A DNA stretch of 64,000 nucleotides from Mycolicibacterium tusciae JS617 (GTDB taxonomy: Bacteria; Actinomycetota; Actinomycetes; Mycobacteriales; Mycobacteriaceae). Where the stretch lies: assembly GCF_000243415.2 (NCBI RefSeq), contig NZ_KI912270.1, forward strand, positions 806,001 to 870,000, given 5' to 3'. Of this stretch, positions 16,018-24,598 are shown one piece after another. Made by a program: the position numbers and the translations under genes. The notes beneath the pieces are model-generated. The model was not told the DNA's origin. It did not search any database and worked only from the letters and a program-made list of their open reading frames with translations. Each line of letters opens with the position of its first letter. Position 1 is the stretch's first letter.

Positions 16018-17256
16018 TCAGCGAGGTTTCAGTGAAATCGACATCCCGTCGAAGACCGTCATGTTGTTCGTCAGGTCAGGATGGGAGACCTTCGCCGGAC
16101 CGAGTCCGATATCGCCTGCGCGGCAGAGGAGCTCGTCAAACGTGGCGCGAATCTCCGCGCGGGCCAACATCGCACCAAGGCAGTAATGGGCACCACCACC
16201 GCCGAACGTGACGTGCGGGTTGTCCGCGCGGCCGATGTCGAACGTGAACGGGTCGCTGAAGACCTCTTCATCGCGGTTGGCCGAACGAAGCATTGCGACC
16301 ACCCGATCGCCCTCGGGGATGGTGATACCGTCCATCTCCACGTCGACCTTTGTGGTGCGGGTCCAGAACGCGACCGGCGTCGACCAGCGCAGCACCTCCT
16401 CGACCGCGCGCGCCCGAACCGACTCGTCGGTGCGATAGCGCTGTATCTCACCAGGATTGGCCACGAAGGCCTGTAAGCCCGACGCCAGTGCGTTCTTGGT
16501 TGTGTCGCTACCCGCGAATGCGAGCACGAAGAAGAAGGTCTCGAGCTCGGCCCCCGGGATGGACAGCTCGTCCCCGTTCTCATCGGTGATCACGGCGGTA
16601 GTGAGCGTGCTCCAGATGTCGTCGACCGGGTTGCGCCGTTTCTCGGCGGTGAGTTCGACGGCATAAGAGAAGATCTTGCCGAAAGCATCGAGCTGGTCCT
16701 GCTCTGTCAACTGAGAGTCCGGCGAGTTCGCTTGCAAGATGCGATCGAACGTGTCGAATATCTCCGGCCGGTCCTCCTCGGGGATGCCGATGATGTCGCC
16801 GATGACCGACATCGGCAGTACGTCGGCGACATCGCTGATCCAGTCGCCACCACCCGAGTCGAGAAGTCGATCGATCAACGCCGCCGCTCGCGCGCGAATG
16901 CCCTCCTCGAGCTTGCCGATGGCGCGCGGGGTAAAGGCGTGCGACATCACCCGTCGTCGCTTCGTCTGGTCGGGCGGATCCATGTTGATGATGTTGGGAA
17001 AGGACCCCGCCGGTCCAATGCCCTGGATGAGGGGGCCGTCGACGGCGGTGAAGGCATCGGTGTCGCGGTGAATGCGCAGAGCGTGGCGGTGCTTCGTGGT
17101 CATCCAGAAGTCCCGTTTGACCGCTCTGGCGACACCGTCGGTCAGCTCGTGGTGGAAGATCGGCAGCTCATGGCGCAGTTCGGTGAACAGGTCGTCGGGA
17201 AAACCGTTCTGCCACAACACAGAATCCGAGAGATCGACCGGAGTGGTCGTGGGCAT
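16018..17256 (-). CDS. Cytochrome P450 (second of two)
   Basis: A 412-residue P450. ATG 17256 is chosen because GAGGAGA precedes it; the open frame continues upstream only as antisense shadow of the Rieske oxygenase gene. Motifs are FAGSDTTKNAL (I-helix), EEVLRWSTP (ExxR) and FGGGGAHYCLGAMLAR (haem loop with axial Cys). The INMDPPDQTKRRRVMSHAF segment is the usual C-helix. It is convergent with the CoA-transferase gene (1 bp apart) and divergent from a Rieske oxygenase across the shared palindrome at 17294. Confidence 0.92.
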   Translation of the reverse strand: MPTTTPVDLSDSVLWQNGFPDDLFTELRHELPIFHHELTDGVARAVKRDFWMTTKHRHALRIHRDTDAFTAVDGPLIQGIGPAGSFPNIINMDPPDQTKRRRVMSHAFTPRAIGKLEEGIRARAAALIDRLLDSGGGDWISDVADVLPMSVIGDIIGIPEEDRPEIFDTFDRILQANSPDSQLTEQDQLDAFGKIFSYAVELTAEKRRNPVDDIWSTLTTAVITDENGDELSIPGAELETFFFVLAFAGSDTTKNALASGLQAFVANPGEIQRYRTDESVRARAVEEVLRWSTPVAFWTRTTKVDVEMDGITIPEGDRVVAMLRSANRDEEVFSDPFTFDIGRADNPHVTFGGGGAHYCLGAMLARAEIRATFDELLCRAGDIGLGPAKVSHPDLTNNMTVFDGMSISLKPR

Positions 17257-17293
17257 GGGCTCTCCTCGCGTCGCCATCCTTGACCTAGAATGC

Positions 17294-17311
17294 CTAAAAT
17301 AGTAAAAATAG
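17294..17311. promoter_or_regulatory. Putative shared operator, copy 3 (CTAA-N10-ATAG)
   Basis: CTAAAATAGTAAAAATAG lies in the divergent region between a P450 and a Rieske oxygenase. Its reverse complement differs from copy 2 at only a few positions. It can also be read as two tandem 9-mers (CTAAAATAG, TAAAAATAG). Confidence 0.6.
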
Positions 17312-17364
17312 GCAACGGGCAGGGTGAACGACCTGCGGTTATTGTGCGCGCGGACGGAGAAGGC

Positions 17365-18498
17365 ATGACGGCAGGGTCCTTTCAAAGAGAAGGGGTTCAC
17401 GACCCGCAGATCGATCCGTCCGAACGCGAGTTCGGCCCGAGCGGCATCAGCCTCTCGACCTACCGCTTTCCGACGGGCTGGTTCATCGTCGGGTTCGCCT
17501 CGGAATTGGAAGCCGGTCAGGTCAAGCGGGCGCACTACTTCGGTGAGGAATTGGTCATTTTCCGCACGAAGTCGGGCAAGGTGAACGTGCTCGATGCCTA
17601 TTGCCTCCACCTCGGCGCGAACATGGGTGTCGGCGGGACTGTCGAGGGCGAGCACATCGTCTGCCCGTGGCACGGGTGGCAGTGGCGCGGCGACGGCACC
17701 AACGCGCTGATTCCGTACAGCAAGATCGGCTGCAAGCAGAACGTGCGGATCAAGTCGTACCCCGCGCAGGAGTGGTACGGGTTCATCATTGTCTGGCACG
17801 AACGTCACGGCCGTGCTCCGTACTGGGAGCCGCCGGTTCTGCCGGAGCTGGAAACCGATGACTATTACCCGCTGCACCCGCATTCCCGGATGCTCAACCG
17901 GGTCAAGGTGCACGCGCAGATGATCATCGAGAACGCGGCCGATCCATATCACGTGCAGTTCGTCCACAAGGCCGACAGCGCCGCCAACACCACGTCGTTC
18001 GACGCCAACGGCTACCACCTGCATGCGACGGTGACGGCGAACTTCGGCGGCGGCCGTCCGTCCACGTGGCTCACGCCGCACGGCCCGGTCGACGCCAACA
18101 TCATCTACGACAACTATTCGCTGGGGCTCGGCATCGTGCGCTTCCCCAAGGAGCTCGTCGCGACCATCGAGGTCACGGGACAGACTCCTGTCGATGAGGA
18201 CTACACCGACTACTTCTACACCCAGGCGTCGGTACGCGAACCCGGCGACACCGACGACAAGCCGGCGGGCCGCGCAGCGAAATTCCTTGCGCTGCAACAG
18301 GAGGTCATCAAGCAGGACTTCTTCACCTGGGAGAACATGAAGTACCTCGAGAAGCCCAACCTGGCGCCAGAGGAGGCGCGCGACTACGCTGCCCTGCGTC
18401 GGTGGGCACACCGGTTCTACCCGGGCGAAGAGCCGTCGCCGATCGACTTCGGCTACACCGCCGAGGGCGATCCCGATCCGGCTGCAGCGAGGGTCTGA
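17365..18498 (+). CDS. Rieske non-haem iron oxygenase, KshA-like
   Basis: A 377-residue oxygenase alpha subunit. ATG 17365 with GGAGAAGG upstream is preferred to an earlier ATG at 17290, which would put the operator inside the coding region. Rieske ligands are Cys80/His82 (YCLHLG) and Cys100/His103 (CPWHGWQW). The mononuclear iron site is DPYHVQFVH (Asp193, His196, His201). The overall pattern recalls 3-ketosteroid 9-alpha-hydroxylase oxygenases, so the substrate could be a steroid or other polycyclic compound; this is inference. It leads a five-gene operon with a CoA ligase, a SnoaL-like protein and two MaoC subunits. Confidence 0.9.
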   Translation: MTAGSFQREGVHDPQIDPSEREFGPSGISLSTYRFPTGWFIVGFASELEAGQVKRAHYFGEELVIFRTKSGKVNVLDAYCLHLGANMGVGGTVEGEHIVCPWHGWQWRGDGTNALIPYSKIGCKQNVRIKSYPAQEWYGFIIVWHERHGRAPYWEPPVLPELETDDYYPLHPHSRMLNRVKVHAQMIIENAADPYHVQFVHKADSAANTTSFDANGYHLHATVTANFGGGRPSTWLTPHGPVDANIIYDNYSLGLGIVRFPKELVATIEVTGQTPVDEDYTDYFYTQASVREPGDTDDKPAGRAAKFLALQQEVIKQDFFTWENMKYLEKPNLAPEEARDYAALRRWAHRFYPGEEPSPIDFGYTAEGDPDPAAARV

Positions 18499-20099
18499 TG
18501 CCCCGTGGCCGGGAAGGGTCGCTAGACCCGGCGGCGTTCGGCGTCGAATGCTTCAGCGTCCCTGCGGTCCTCGACCGTCGCGCCGAGCAGTGCGGCGACC
18601 GGGTGATGATGTCGATCGCTGGAACCCCGGTCACCTTCGCGCAGATGCGAGACCGTTCGTGCGCCGCCGCTCACGTGCTCAAAGATCTCTGCGTACAGCG
18701 CGGCGAAACGGTGGCGCTGTTCACCGGAACCTGTCCGGAGTGGGTGTACTTCTGGCTCGGCGCTGCGCGCATCGGTGCGGTGTCCGCCGCGGTGAACGCG
18801 GCCAGCAAGGGGGAGTTCCTCGCCCATGCGCTGAACCTGTCCCGGGCCGCGGTGGTGATCACCGACGCCGACCATCAGGATCGGGTGGCCGAGGTTGCCG
18901 AGGATGTGCCGACGCTGAGATCAACGCTGGTTCAGAACGATTCGCTCACCGAGGCATTGGCGGCCGCCCCCGCGTACGTGCCAGACGTCGAGCCTGTCGG
19001 GCCGGATGAGATCGGCGCACTGTTCTTCACCTCAGGAACCACCGGGCCGTCCAAGGCCGTCGCTACCACCTGGCACTACTTGTTCACTGCCGCGGCGACC
19101 GTCGCGGCGTCGTGGGAGCTGCAGCAGGGCGACACGCTGTGGACCGCGATGCCGCTGTTCCATCTCAGCGCCGCCCCCACAGTCCTGGCGCCCATGCTGA
19201 TGGGCGGGACCAGCGTGCTGGCCGCCGAATTCCATCCTGGCCGCGTATGGGACGAGATCCGGAACTGCGGCGCAGTCGGTTTCGCCGGCGCCGGTGCGAT
19301 GGTGTCGATGCTCATGGGTCTGCCGCCCGATCCGCACGACGGGAAGCTGGGCATGCGCTTCATCTCGGCGGCACCCATACCCGCCGACATGTACCGCAAG
19401 ATCGAGGATCGCTACCGCTGCCGCGTGGTGACGATGTACGGCATGACCGAAGCATTCCCGATCGCCTACAAGAGGGTTTCCGACCAGGGCAAACCGGGTA
19501 CTTCAGGTGAGGTCAACCCGGCATTCGATGTCCGGGTCGTCGACGGTCGGGGCCGGCCACTACCCACCGGTGTGGTCGGTGAGATTGTCTGCCGGGCGCG
19601 GTCGACGCATTCAATGAGCGAGGGGTATGTGTCATCGGCGCCCGGCGGAACAGGCCTGGAGGTCGAGCCCCATCCGCAATGGTTTCCCACCGGTGATCTC
19701 GGCTCGCTGGACGACGACGGCAACCTCACCTACGTAGACCGCGCGAAGGACTCGCTGCGGCGCCGCGGCGAGAACGTGTCGTCGGTGGAGGTCGAACAGA
19801 CCGTGATGGGTCACCCCGCCGTGTCGGAAGCTGCGGCGGTAGGCGTTCCGAGTGAACTCGGAGAGGACGACATCCTCGTCGTTGTGACGTTGCACGACGG
19901 AGCGACAGTGGATTTCGCCGAACTCCTGGACTTCTGCTCGGCCCGCATGCCGTACTTCTGTGTGCCGCGCTACCTCGAAACGCTCGACGAGATTCCCAAG
20001 ACCGTCATCGGACGCGTCCGCAAGGACGTACTCCGCAGCAGGGGCCTGGGCGCCGACGCCTGGGACCGCGAAGCGCACGGTTACGTGCTCAGCCGCTAG
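18498..20099 (+). CDS. Acyl-CoA synthetase (AMP-binding, CaiC/FadD type)
   Basis: A 533-residue adenylate-forming ligase starting at ATG 18498, which shares one base with the oxygenase stop (TGATG). Motifs are FFTSGTTGPSKAV (P-loop), VTMYGMTEAFP, FPTGDLGSLDDDGNLTYVDRAKD and the C-terminal PKTVIGRVRK with the catalytic Lys. It thioesterifies a carboxylate, giving substrate to the two MaoC subunits encoded downstream. It is the second such ligase in the island, which suggests two acid intermediates. Confidence 0.9.
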   Translation: MPRGREGSLDPAAFGVECFSVPAVLDRRAEQCGDRVMMSIAGTPVTFAQMRDRSCAAAHVLKDLCVQRGETVALFTGTCPEWVYFWLGAARIGAVSAAVNAASKGEFLAHALNLSRAAVVITDADHQDRVAEVAEDVPTLRSTLVQNDSLTEALAAAPAYVPDVEPVGPDEIGALFFTSGTTGPSKAVATTWHYLFTAAATVAASWELQQGDTLWTAMPLFHLSAAPTVLAPMLMGGTSVLAAEFHPGRVWDEIRNCGAVGFAGAGAMVSMLMGLPPDPHDGKLGMRFISAAPIPADMYRKIEDRYRCRVVTMYGMTEAFPIAYKRVSDQGKPGTSGEVNPAFDVRVVDGRGRPLPTGVVGEIVCRARSTHSMSEGYVSSAPGGTGLEVEPHPQWFPTGDLGSLDDDGNLTYVDRAKDSLRRRGENVSSVEVEQTVMGHPAVSEAAAVGVPSELGEDDILVVVTLHDGATVDFAELLDFCSARMPYFCVPRYLETLDEIPKTVIGRVRKDVLRSRGLGADAWDREAHGYVLSR

Positions 20100-20111
20100 G
20101 AGATGAGAAAG

Positions 20112-20525
20112 ATGTCGTTGACCTACCAACAGCAGTTCGTGCTGGACGGACTGGCGGCACGGGCAGCCATCCTCAATCTGGACGCGCGCCACAATCGGCT
20201 GTACTCCGAAGGTGACCTCAGCGGCTGGATCACCACATTCCGCCATGCGGGTGCCACCTATGTGCGGGCAGGGGAGTCGTTCACCGATCTGCGCAAGGCG
20301 TTCGACGGCGGGGACGGTGCACGACTGGTGACCGTGGACCACGAGATCACGGTCGACGGCGTCGACGCGTCCCAGAAATGTGTCGCGTTGCTGCTGCGCG
20401 ACAACCAACTGCAGGCCTCCGGCACCTTCACCGATCGACTCATCTACGAGCGCGGCGGCTGGTACTTCACGTCGCGCGAACTCGAATGGGACCATGTGCC
20501 GCACGAAAGTGCCCTACCCGTGTGA
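20112..20525 (+). CDS. SnoaL/NTF2-like protein
   Basis: A 137-residue NTF2-fold protein. ATG 20112 is chosen since GGAG lies at proper distance; ATG 20103 is too close. It shows the helix LDGLAARAAILNLDARHNRLYSEGDLSGWITTF, a mid strand YVRAGESF and the closing strands DRLIYERGGWYFTSREL. Such proteins include ring-hydroxylating dioxygenase beta subunits, isomerases and ketosteroid-isomerase relatives. Its place behind a Rieske oxygenase fits an isomerase or beta-subunit-like role. Its stop overlaps the next GTG. Confidence 0.8.
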   Translation: MSLTYQQQFVLDGLAARAAILNLDARHNRLYSEGDLSGWITTFRHAGATYVRAGESFTDLRKAFDGGDGARLVTVDHEITVDGVDASQKCVALLLRDNQLQASGTFTDRLIYERGGWYFTSRELEWDHVPHESALPV

Positions 20526-21052
20526 GCGAGGGCATTCGGTACGAGTTTGCGTTCGGCACCTACGAGGACGCCCTGCGCATGGTCGGCGGCCAGACGGAGC
20601 CGCGGTATGCCGGGACGGCGGTGAGCGGCGCACGCATCCAGCATTTCGCCGCGATGGTGCACGATCCGAACCCCGCGTACTGGGACGTTGATTTCGCCCG
20701 CGAGGTGTGGGGCGGTCTGGTCGCTCCGCCGGCGTTGTTGATGGGCTGGCTGATCCCGCCGCCATGGCTGCCGACCGACGAGCCGCCGGTGGCCTCGATC
20801 GCCATCCGCGTGCCCTTGCCCGGAACGACGATGATCAACGCGTCGAACGATGTCGAGTTTCCCGCGACCATTCTCGAAGGTGACCGCCTCCACGTTGTCG
20901 AGGAACTCGTCTCGGTGTCGCCTGAGAAGACGACGCGGGTGGGGACGGGGCATTTCGTCGAAACGTGCGACCGATTTCACCGGGCCGACGGAACGTTGGT
21001 CGCCATCAACCGAAACACGTTGTTCCGGTTCACCCCTGCGGCGAAGCCGTGA
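20522..21052 (+). CDS. MaoC-like dehydratase subunit, probably non-catalytic
   Basis: A 176-residue hot-dog-fold protein (MaoC_N type) starting at GTG 20522, overlapping the previous stop. The hydratase signature reads VHDPNPAYWD, in which the catalytic His of NPxH is Tyr. It likely pairs with the next gene product, which keeps an Asp/His pair, as in the heteromeric mycobacterial hydratases of cholesterol side-chain degradation. The dimer would hydrate an enoyl-CoA made from the ligase product. Confidence 0.82.
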   Translation: MSEGIRYEFAFGTYEDALRMVGGQTEPRYAGTAVSGARIQHFAAMVHDPNPAYWDVDFAREVWGGLVAPPALLMGWLIPPPWLPTDEPPVASIAIRVPLPGTTMINASNDVEFPATILEGDRLHVVEELVSVSPEKTTRVGTGHFVETCDRFHRADGTLVAINRNTLFRFTPAAKP

Positions 21053-21492
21053 AACCGTATCGCAGGGTCTCGTGGGACGACATCGTCGTGCCCACTGACC
21101 TTGCCGAGGTGGTCGACACGCTCGACTACCAACGCGTCGTGATGAACTCCGGGGCGACATGGGACTACTTTCCCGGTCACTTCGATCCCGAATACGCGCA
21201 GCGGCACGGTCATTCGACGATTTTCGTCAACACCATGCACACCGCGGGATTCGTCGATCGGATCGCGACCGGCTGGGCGGGGCCCTACAGCAGAGTGGCG
21301 CGGCGAAAGGTCTCGCTACTGGGCTCGTTCTACGCAGGCGATTCGATGGTCGGCCGCGGCCGCATCGTCGGTAAGCGCGTCGATACGGCCGGCGACCTCC
21401 CGCGACAGCTCGTCGACCTCGAGATCGACGTCTACAACCAACACGACGAATTGTGTTGTCCCGCAGAGGTCACGCTCGAGTTGCTGAGCTAA
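21049..21492 (+). CDS. MaoC-like dehydratase subunit, catalytic
   Basis: A 147-residue MaoC-domain protein starting at GTG 21049 with a 4-bp overlap. The segment SGATWDYFPGHFDPEYA contains the Asp and His expected in the hydratase motif. It is probably the active half of a two-subunit enoyl-CoA hydratase with the preceding gene. The last 23 bp overlap the tail of the convergent quinone reductase gene. Confidence 0.83.
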   Translation: MKPYRRVSWDDIVVPTDLAEVVDTLDYQRVVMNSGATWDYFPGHFDPEYAQRHGHSTIFVNTMHTAGFVDRIATGWAGPYSRVARRKVSLLGSFYAGDSMVGRGRIVGKRVDTAGDLPRQLVDLEIDVYNQHDELCCPAEVTLELLS

Positions 21493-22441
21493 AGCCCGCC
21501 CGCTCGGTGGGGATGAGGATGGTCTTGCCGTGCAGGCGGCCGGAATCGGAGTCGTCGTGCACAGTCGCGGCTTCGTCGAGCGGACGCCGCTTGGCGATCT
21601 CAATCCGCAGTTGTCCCGCATCGACGCGGCTGACCAGCCCAGCGAGTTGGGCAGCGTCGCTGCGGACGAAGATCTGCTGCGTGCGGACCCCGCGGCCCGG
21701 ATTCTGTAACCCAGAGACCATGGTTCCGACGTGGAAGCCGCCGTCGGCGACCACATCGATAAGGGCTTCGGTCTGCTCTTCGGTGGTGCTGATCAGGTTG
21801 AGCACCACATCGAACGGGGCACCCTCGACCTCGATCGGTGACCGGGTGTAGTCGATGTAGTCGATGATGCGCTCAGCCCCCAGACCGCGCAGCCGCTCAG
21901 CGTCGCGCGCCTTCGCGGTGGCGGTGACCACGGCTCCGGCGTGCTTGGCCAACTGGATGGCATACCCTCCGACTGCACCGGTGGCGCCGTTGATCAGAAC
22001 GGACTGTCCTTCCGTGAGCCCGGCGATCTCGAACAACGCCTGCCAGGCCGTCAGCGCAGGCTCCGGCAGGGCTGCGGCATCGGCCAGTGGCACCGAAGTC
22101 GGTGCGGCGGCCAGCGATTCGACAGGCACGACGGCGAACTCGGCGGCAGCGCCGTCGGCGTCCAACGGCAGAAACGCCACGACGGCGTCGCCGGTGTTCC
22201 AGCCCGTCACGCCGTCCCCGATCCCGGCGATGGTTCCCGCGACGTCGACACCGGGGATGTGCGGGAAACTGACCTGATACACCTGCGCTAGGTAGCCACC
22301 GCGGATTCCGGCGTCTACCGGGTTGAACGAGGTGGCGGCCACCTTCACCAGCACTTGCGCAGGGCCTGGCACCGGGCGGGGGGCGTCCTCGTAACGCAGA
22401 ACTTCGCTACCGCCATACCGGTGGTATCGCACAGCCTTCAT
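21470..22441 (-). CDS. NADPH:quinone reductase-like (zinc-free MDR) oxidoreductase
   Basis: A 323-residue medium-chain reductase starting at ATG 22441 behind AGGAGGA. It has the N-terminal YHRYGGSEVLRYEDAP, GVDVAGTIAGIG and the Rossmann loop LINGATGAVGGYAIQLAKHAGA; the zinc-binding cysteines of alcohol dehydrogenases are absent. It likely reduces quinones or enones with NADPH. It is divergent from a MarR gene, with three palindromic operators in the shared 135-bp region, so it is the probable target of MarR repression lifted by an electrophile or phenolic effector. Confidence 0.88.
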   Translation of the reverse strand: MKAVRYHRYGGSEVLRYEDAPRPVPGPAQVLVKVAATSFNPVDAGIRGGYLAQVYQVSFPHIPGVDVAGTIAGIGDGVTGWNTGDAVVAFLPLDADGAAAEFAVVPVESLAAAPTSVPLADAAALPEPALTAWQALFEIAGLTEGQSVLINGATGAVGGYAIQLAKHAGAVVTATAKARDAERLRGLGAERIIDYIDYTRSPIEVEGAPFDVVLNLISTTEEQTEALIDVVADGGFHVGTMVSGLQNPGRGVRTQQIFVRSDAAQLAGLVSRVDAGQLRIEIAKRRPLDEAATVHDDSDSGRLHGKTILIPTERAGFSSATRA

Positions 22442-22460
22442 GTCTTCCTCCTGGGATAGA

Positions 22461-22478
22461 TGCTTCGATATCGAAGCA
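22461..22478. promoter_or_regulatory. MarR operator O1, perfect 18-bp palindrome
   Basis: TGCTTCGATATCGAAGCA is a perfect inverted repeat just upstream of the quinone-reductase start. It is identical to O3. Confidence 0.85.
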
Positions 22479-22495
22479 GTTGCGTATAGTCCAAC

Positions 22496-22515
22496 TTGAT
22501 TCGATCTCGAATCAA
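22496..22515. promoter_or_regulatory. MarR operator O2, 20-bp palindrome
   Basis: TTGATTCGATCTCGAATCAA has 9-bp perfect arms around TC. It shares TTCGA-n-TCGAA with O1 and O3 and lies midway between the two divergent genes. Confidence 0.75.
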
Positions 22516-22544
22516 TTCCCGGAGGTGTGGTGTGATCTGACCCA

Positions 22545-22564
22545 CTGCTTCGATATCGAAGCAG
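22545..22564. promoter_or_regulatory. MarR operator O3, perfect 20-bp palindrome
   Basis: CTGCTTCGATATCGAAGCAG directly abuts the TAGGCT -10-like hexamer (22565-22570) of the MarR gene, so binding would block its promoter. Confidence 0.85.
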
Positions 22565-22576
22565 TAGGCTTACCCG

Positions 22577-23083
22577 ATGGCCAAATCGCTCAAGCCCGAG
22601 CAGATGCGCACCTACCTCGCGCTCACTGAGGCGACCAGCCTGCTTCAACACGCCGTGCGACAACATCTGCAGGCCGAGGGCGGCCTGAGCTACGTGCAGT
22701 TCGAAGTCCTGGCCCGACTCGCCGATGCCGATGGGCAGCTCACCATGACTGATCTCGCCGATGGCGTGGTGTACAGCCGCAGTGGTCTAACCCATCAGGC
22801 CGGGCTACTGGAGAATGCGGGGCTCATCACCCGCACGGCAAGTCCCCACGATCAACGAGCCACCATCGTCGATATCACCGCGGCGGGCCGAGCCCTTCTC
22901 GCGAAGGTTCTGCCGGGCCACATCCAGGTGGTGCGTGAGCTTCTCTTCGACCCGCTCTCGGCGCAGGACGTCCAAATTCTCGGTGACATCATGAACCGCA
23001 CTCGCGATCACATGCGTACCTTGCCGCCCCGATCTGCCAAGCCGCGCACGAGAACACAACCCGACACTCGGCGGGGGCGTTAA
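22577..23083 (+). CDS. MarR-family transcriptional regulator
   Basis: A 168-residue MarR protein. The winged helix is visible as LSYVQFEVLARLADADGQLTMTDLADGVVYSRSGLTHQAGLLENAGLITRTASPHDQRAT (about residues 36-95, with the DQR wing). ATG 22577 lies 6 bp after TAGGCT, so the mRNA is probably leaderless. The three palindromes upstream indicate autoregulation and control of the divergent quinone reductase. The tail is basic (SAKPRTRTQPDTRRGR). It ends in a 4-bp convergent overlap with the aldehyde dehydrogenase gene. Confidence 0.92.
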   Translation: MAKSLKPEQMRTYLALTEATSLLQHAVRQHLQAEGGLSYVQFEVLARLADADGQLTMTDLADGVVYSRSGLTHQAGLLENAGLITRTASPHDQRATIVDITAAGRALLAKVLPGHIQVVRELLFDPLSAQDVQILGDIMNRTRDHMRTLPPRSAKPRTRTQPDTRRGR

Positions 23084-24537
23084 GCCAAGTCGGGCAGCGT
23101 GTGCGCGCTCACCGTCGACTGCAACTCGACATACTCCGAGAGTCCCTCGGACCCGAACTCGCGCCCGATTCCCGACTGTTTGAATCCGCCGAACGGTGCG
23201 GTGGTGTCGAGGGTGTACATGTTGATGCCGTACGTACCCGTCCGGACCTGGGCGCCGATCTCCAGACCACGCGCCACGTCGGCGGTCCAGACCGAGCCCG
23301 CGAGCCCGTAGTCGGTGTCGTTGGCGATCCGCACGGCATCGGCTTCGTCGCGGTACTTCAGCACGGTCAGCACCGGGCCGAAGATCTCCTCCCGCGCGAT
23401 CTTCATGTCGTTGGTCGCATCGGTGAACAGCGTCGGCTGGACGTACCAACCGCGATCATGCGGTTTGTCGGTGCCGCCCAGGACTATTCGCGCGCCCTCG
23501 TCGACGCCGGCCTGGATGTAGGACTGCACTTTGTGCTGCTGACGTTGCGCCACCAGTGGCCCGATATCGGTCGCATCCTCGGCGGGGTCTCCAACTTGCA
23601 GACCGGTCATCATTTCGGCGAGCGCGTCGACGACTTCGTCGTGTTTGCGTTCGCTGACCAGAATCCGGGTCTGAGCGACGCATGCCTGGCCGTTGTTCAT
23701 CAGACTGGCCATCTTCAGATGCTTGACGGTGTGGTCGATGTCGGCGTCGTCGAGGATGATCGCTGCGGACTTGCCGCCCAGTTCGAGGCTGACCCGCTTG
23801 AGCTGTTCGCCGCACAGCGAGGCGATGTGCCTGCCCGTCGCCGACGATCCGGTGAACGAGATTTTGTCGATGCCGGCATGGCGGACCAGGCTCTCGCCGG
23901 TCTCCCTGCCCCCGGGAATTATCGACACGACACCTTCGGGCAGCTCGATCTCCTCCAGCATTTCGGCCAACCACATAGCGTCCAAAGGTGTTTCGGGCGC
24001 GGGCTTGACGACGACGGTGCAGCCCGCGATCAACGCGGGAATCATCTTGGGCATGATCAGGAACTGCGGCACGTTCCACGGAACGATCGCGCCGACCACG
24101 CCGACCGGGGCACGCCGCAGATGAACATCCCCGAACAATCCCGGCCGTCGCTCGACCCACGGAAATTCCTTGGCCGTCGCCAAGTTGAGATGCATTTGGG
24201 CGAGCGCGCCTGCGCCTTGTCCCAGTCGGCTGAAACTCTTGGGTGAGCCCATCTCTGCGGTGATGAGGTCGGCGATCGCGTCGGTCTCGGCCAGGTAGAT
24301 CGCCGCGAGCCGCTCGATTTTCTCCATTCGTTCGCTGACGTTCAGCCGCGGCCACGGACCGTCGTCGAAGGCCTTCCTGGCCGCAGTGACCGCCTTGTCG
24401 ACATCCTCGGGGGCGGCCTCGGGCGTCTCACCGATCGACTGTTCGGTATGCGGGGAAATCACGGACAACCGTTGACCTGTCGACGGTGCCTGCCAGCGGC
24501 CGCCGATATACAGCTGGTCGTAATTGAGGGATCTCAT
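23080..24537 (-). CDS. Aldehyde dehydrogenase (NAD-dependent)
   Basis: A 485-residue aldehyde dehydrogenase. ATG 24537 after GGAGG is preferred to an upstream start that would run through the operator at 24564. It has the NAD segment VGAIVPWNVPQF, the FTGSSATGR turn, the general base in LELGGKSA, and NNGQACVAQTR with the catalytic Cys. It oxidises an aldehyde to an acid. In the cluster it fits after the alcohol dehydrogenase and before CoA activation. It is divergent from the lipocalin-like gene. Confidence 0.92.
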   Translation of the reverse strand: MRSLNYDQLYIGGRWQAPSTGQRLSVISPHTEQSIGETPEAAPEDVDKAVTAARKAFDDGPWPRLNVSERMEKIERLAAIYLAETDAIADLITAEMGSPKSFSRLGQGAGALAQMHLNLATAKEFPWVERRPGLFGDVHLRRAPVGVVGAIVPWNVPQFLIMPKMIPALIAGCTVVVKPAPETPLDAMWLAEMLEEIELPEGVVSIIPGGRETGESLVRHAGIDKISFTGSSATGRHIASLCGEQLKRVSLELGGKSAAIILDDADIDHTVKHLKMASLMNNGQACVAQTRILVSERKHDEVVDALAEMMTGLQVGDPAEDATDIGPLVAQRQQHKVQSYIQAGVDEGARIVLGGTDKPHDRGWYVQPTLFTDATNDMKIAREEIFGPVLTVLKYRDEADAVRIANDTDYGLAGSVWTADVARGLEIGAQVRTGTYGINMYTLDTTAPFGGFKQSGIGREFGSEGLSEYVELQSTVSAHTLPDLA

Positions 24538-24563
24538 GGTGTCGCCTCCGCCGCCTAAAGTTG

Positions 24564-24581
24564 CTATTAATATAAACATAG
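24564..24581. promoter_or_regulatory. Putative shared operator, copy 4 (CTAT-N10-ATAG)
   Basis: CTATTAATATAAACATAG has perfect CTAT/ATAG arms and lies in the 61-bp divergent region between aldehyde dehydrogenase and the lipocalin-like gene. It sits directly between the two ribosome binding sites. Confidence 0.65.
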
Positions 24582-24598
24582 ATAAAAAGGCAGGCCCC

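Noticed and set aside
16018..18411. A 797-codon minus-strand frame extending the P450 gene through the Rieske oxygenase region
   Set aside because: Only the first half matches P450. The upstream part is antisense to a well-supported oxygenase gene and crosses the operator; a good ribosome site precedes ATG 17256.
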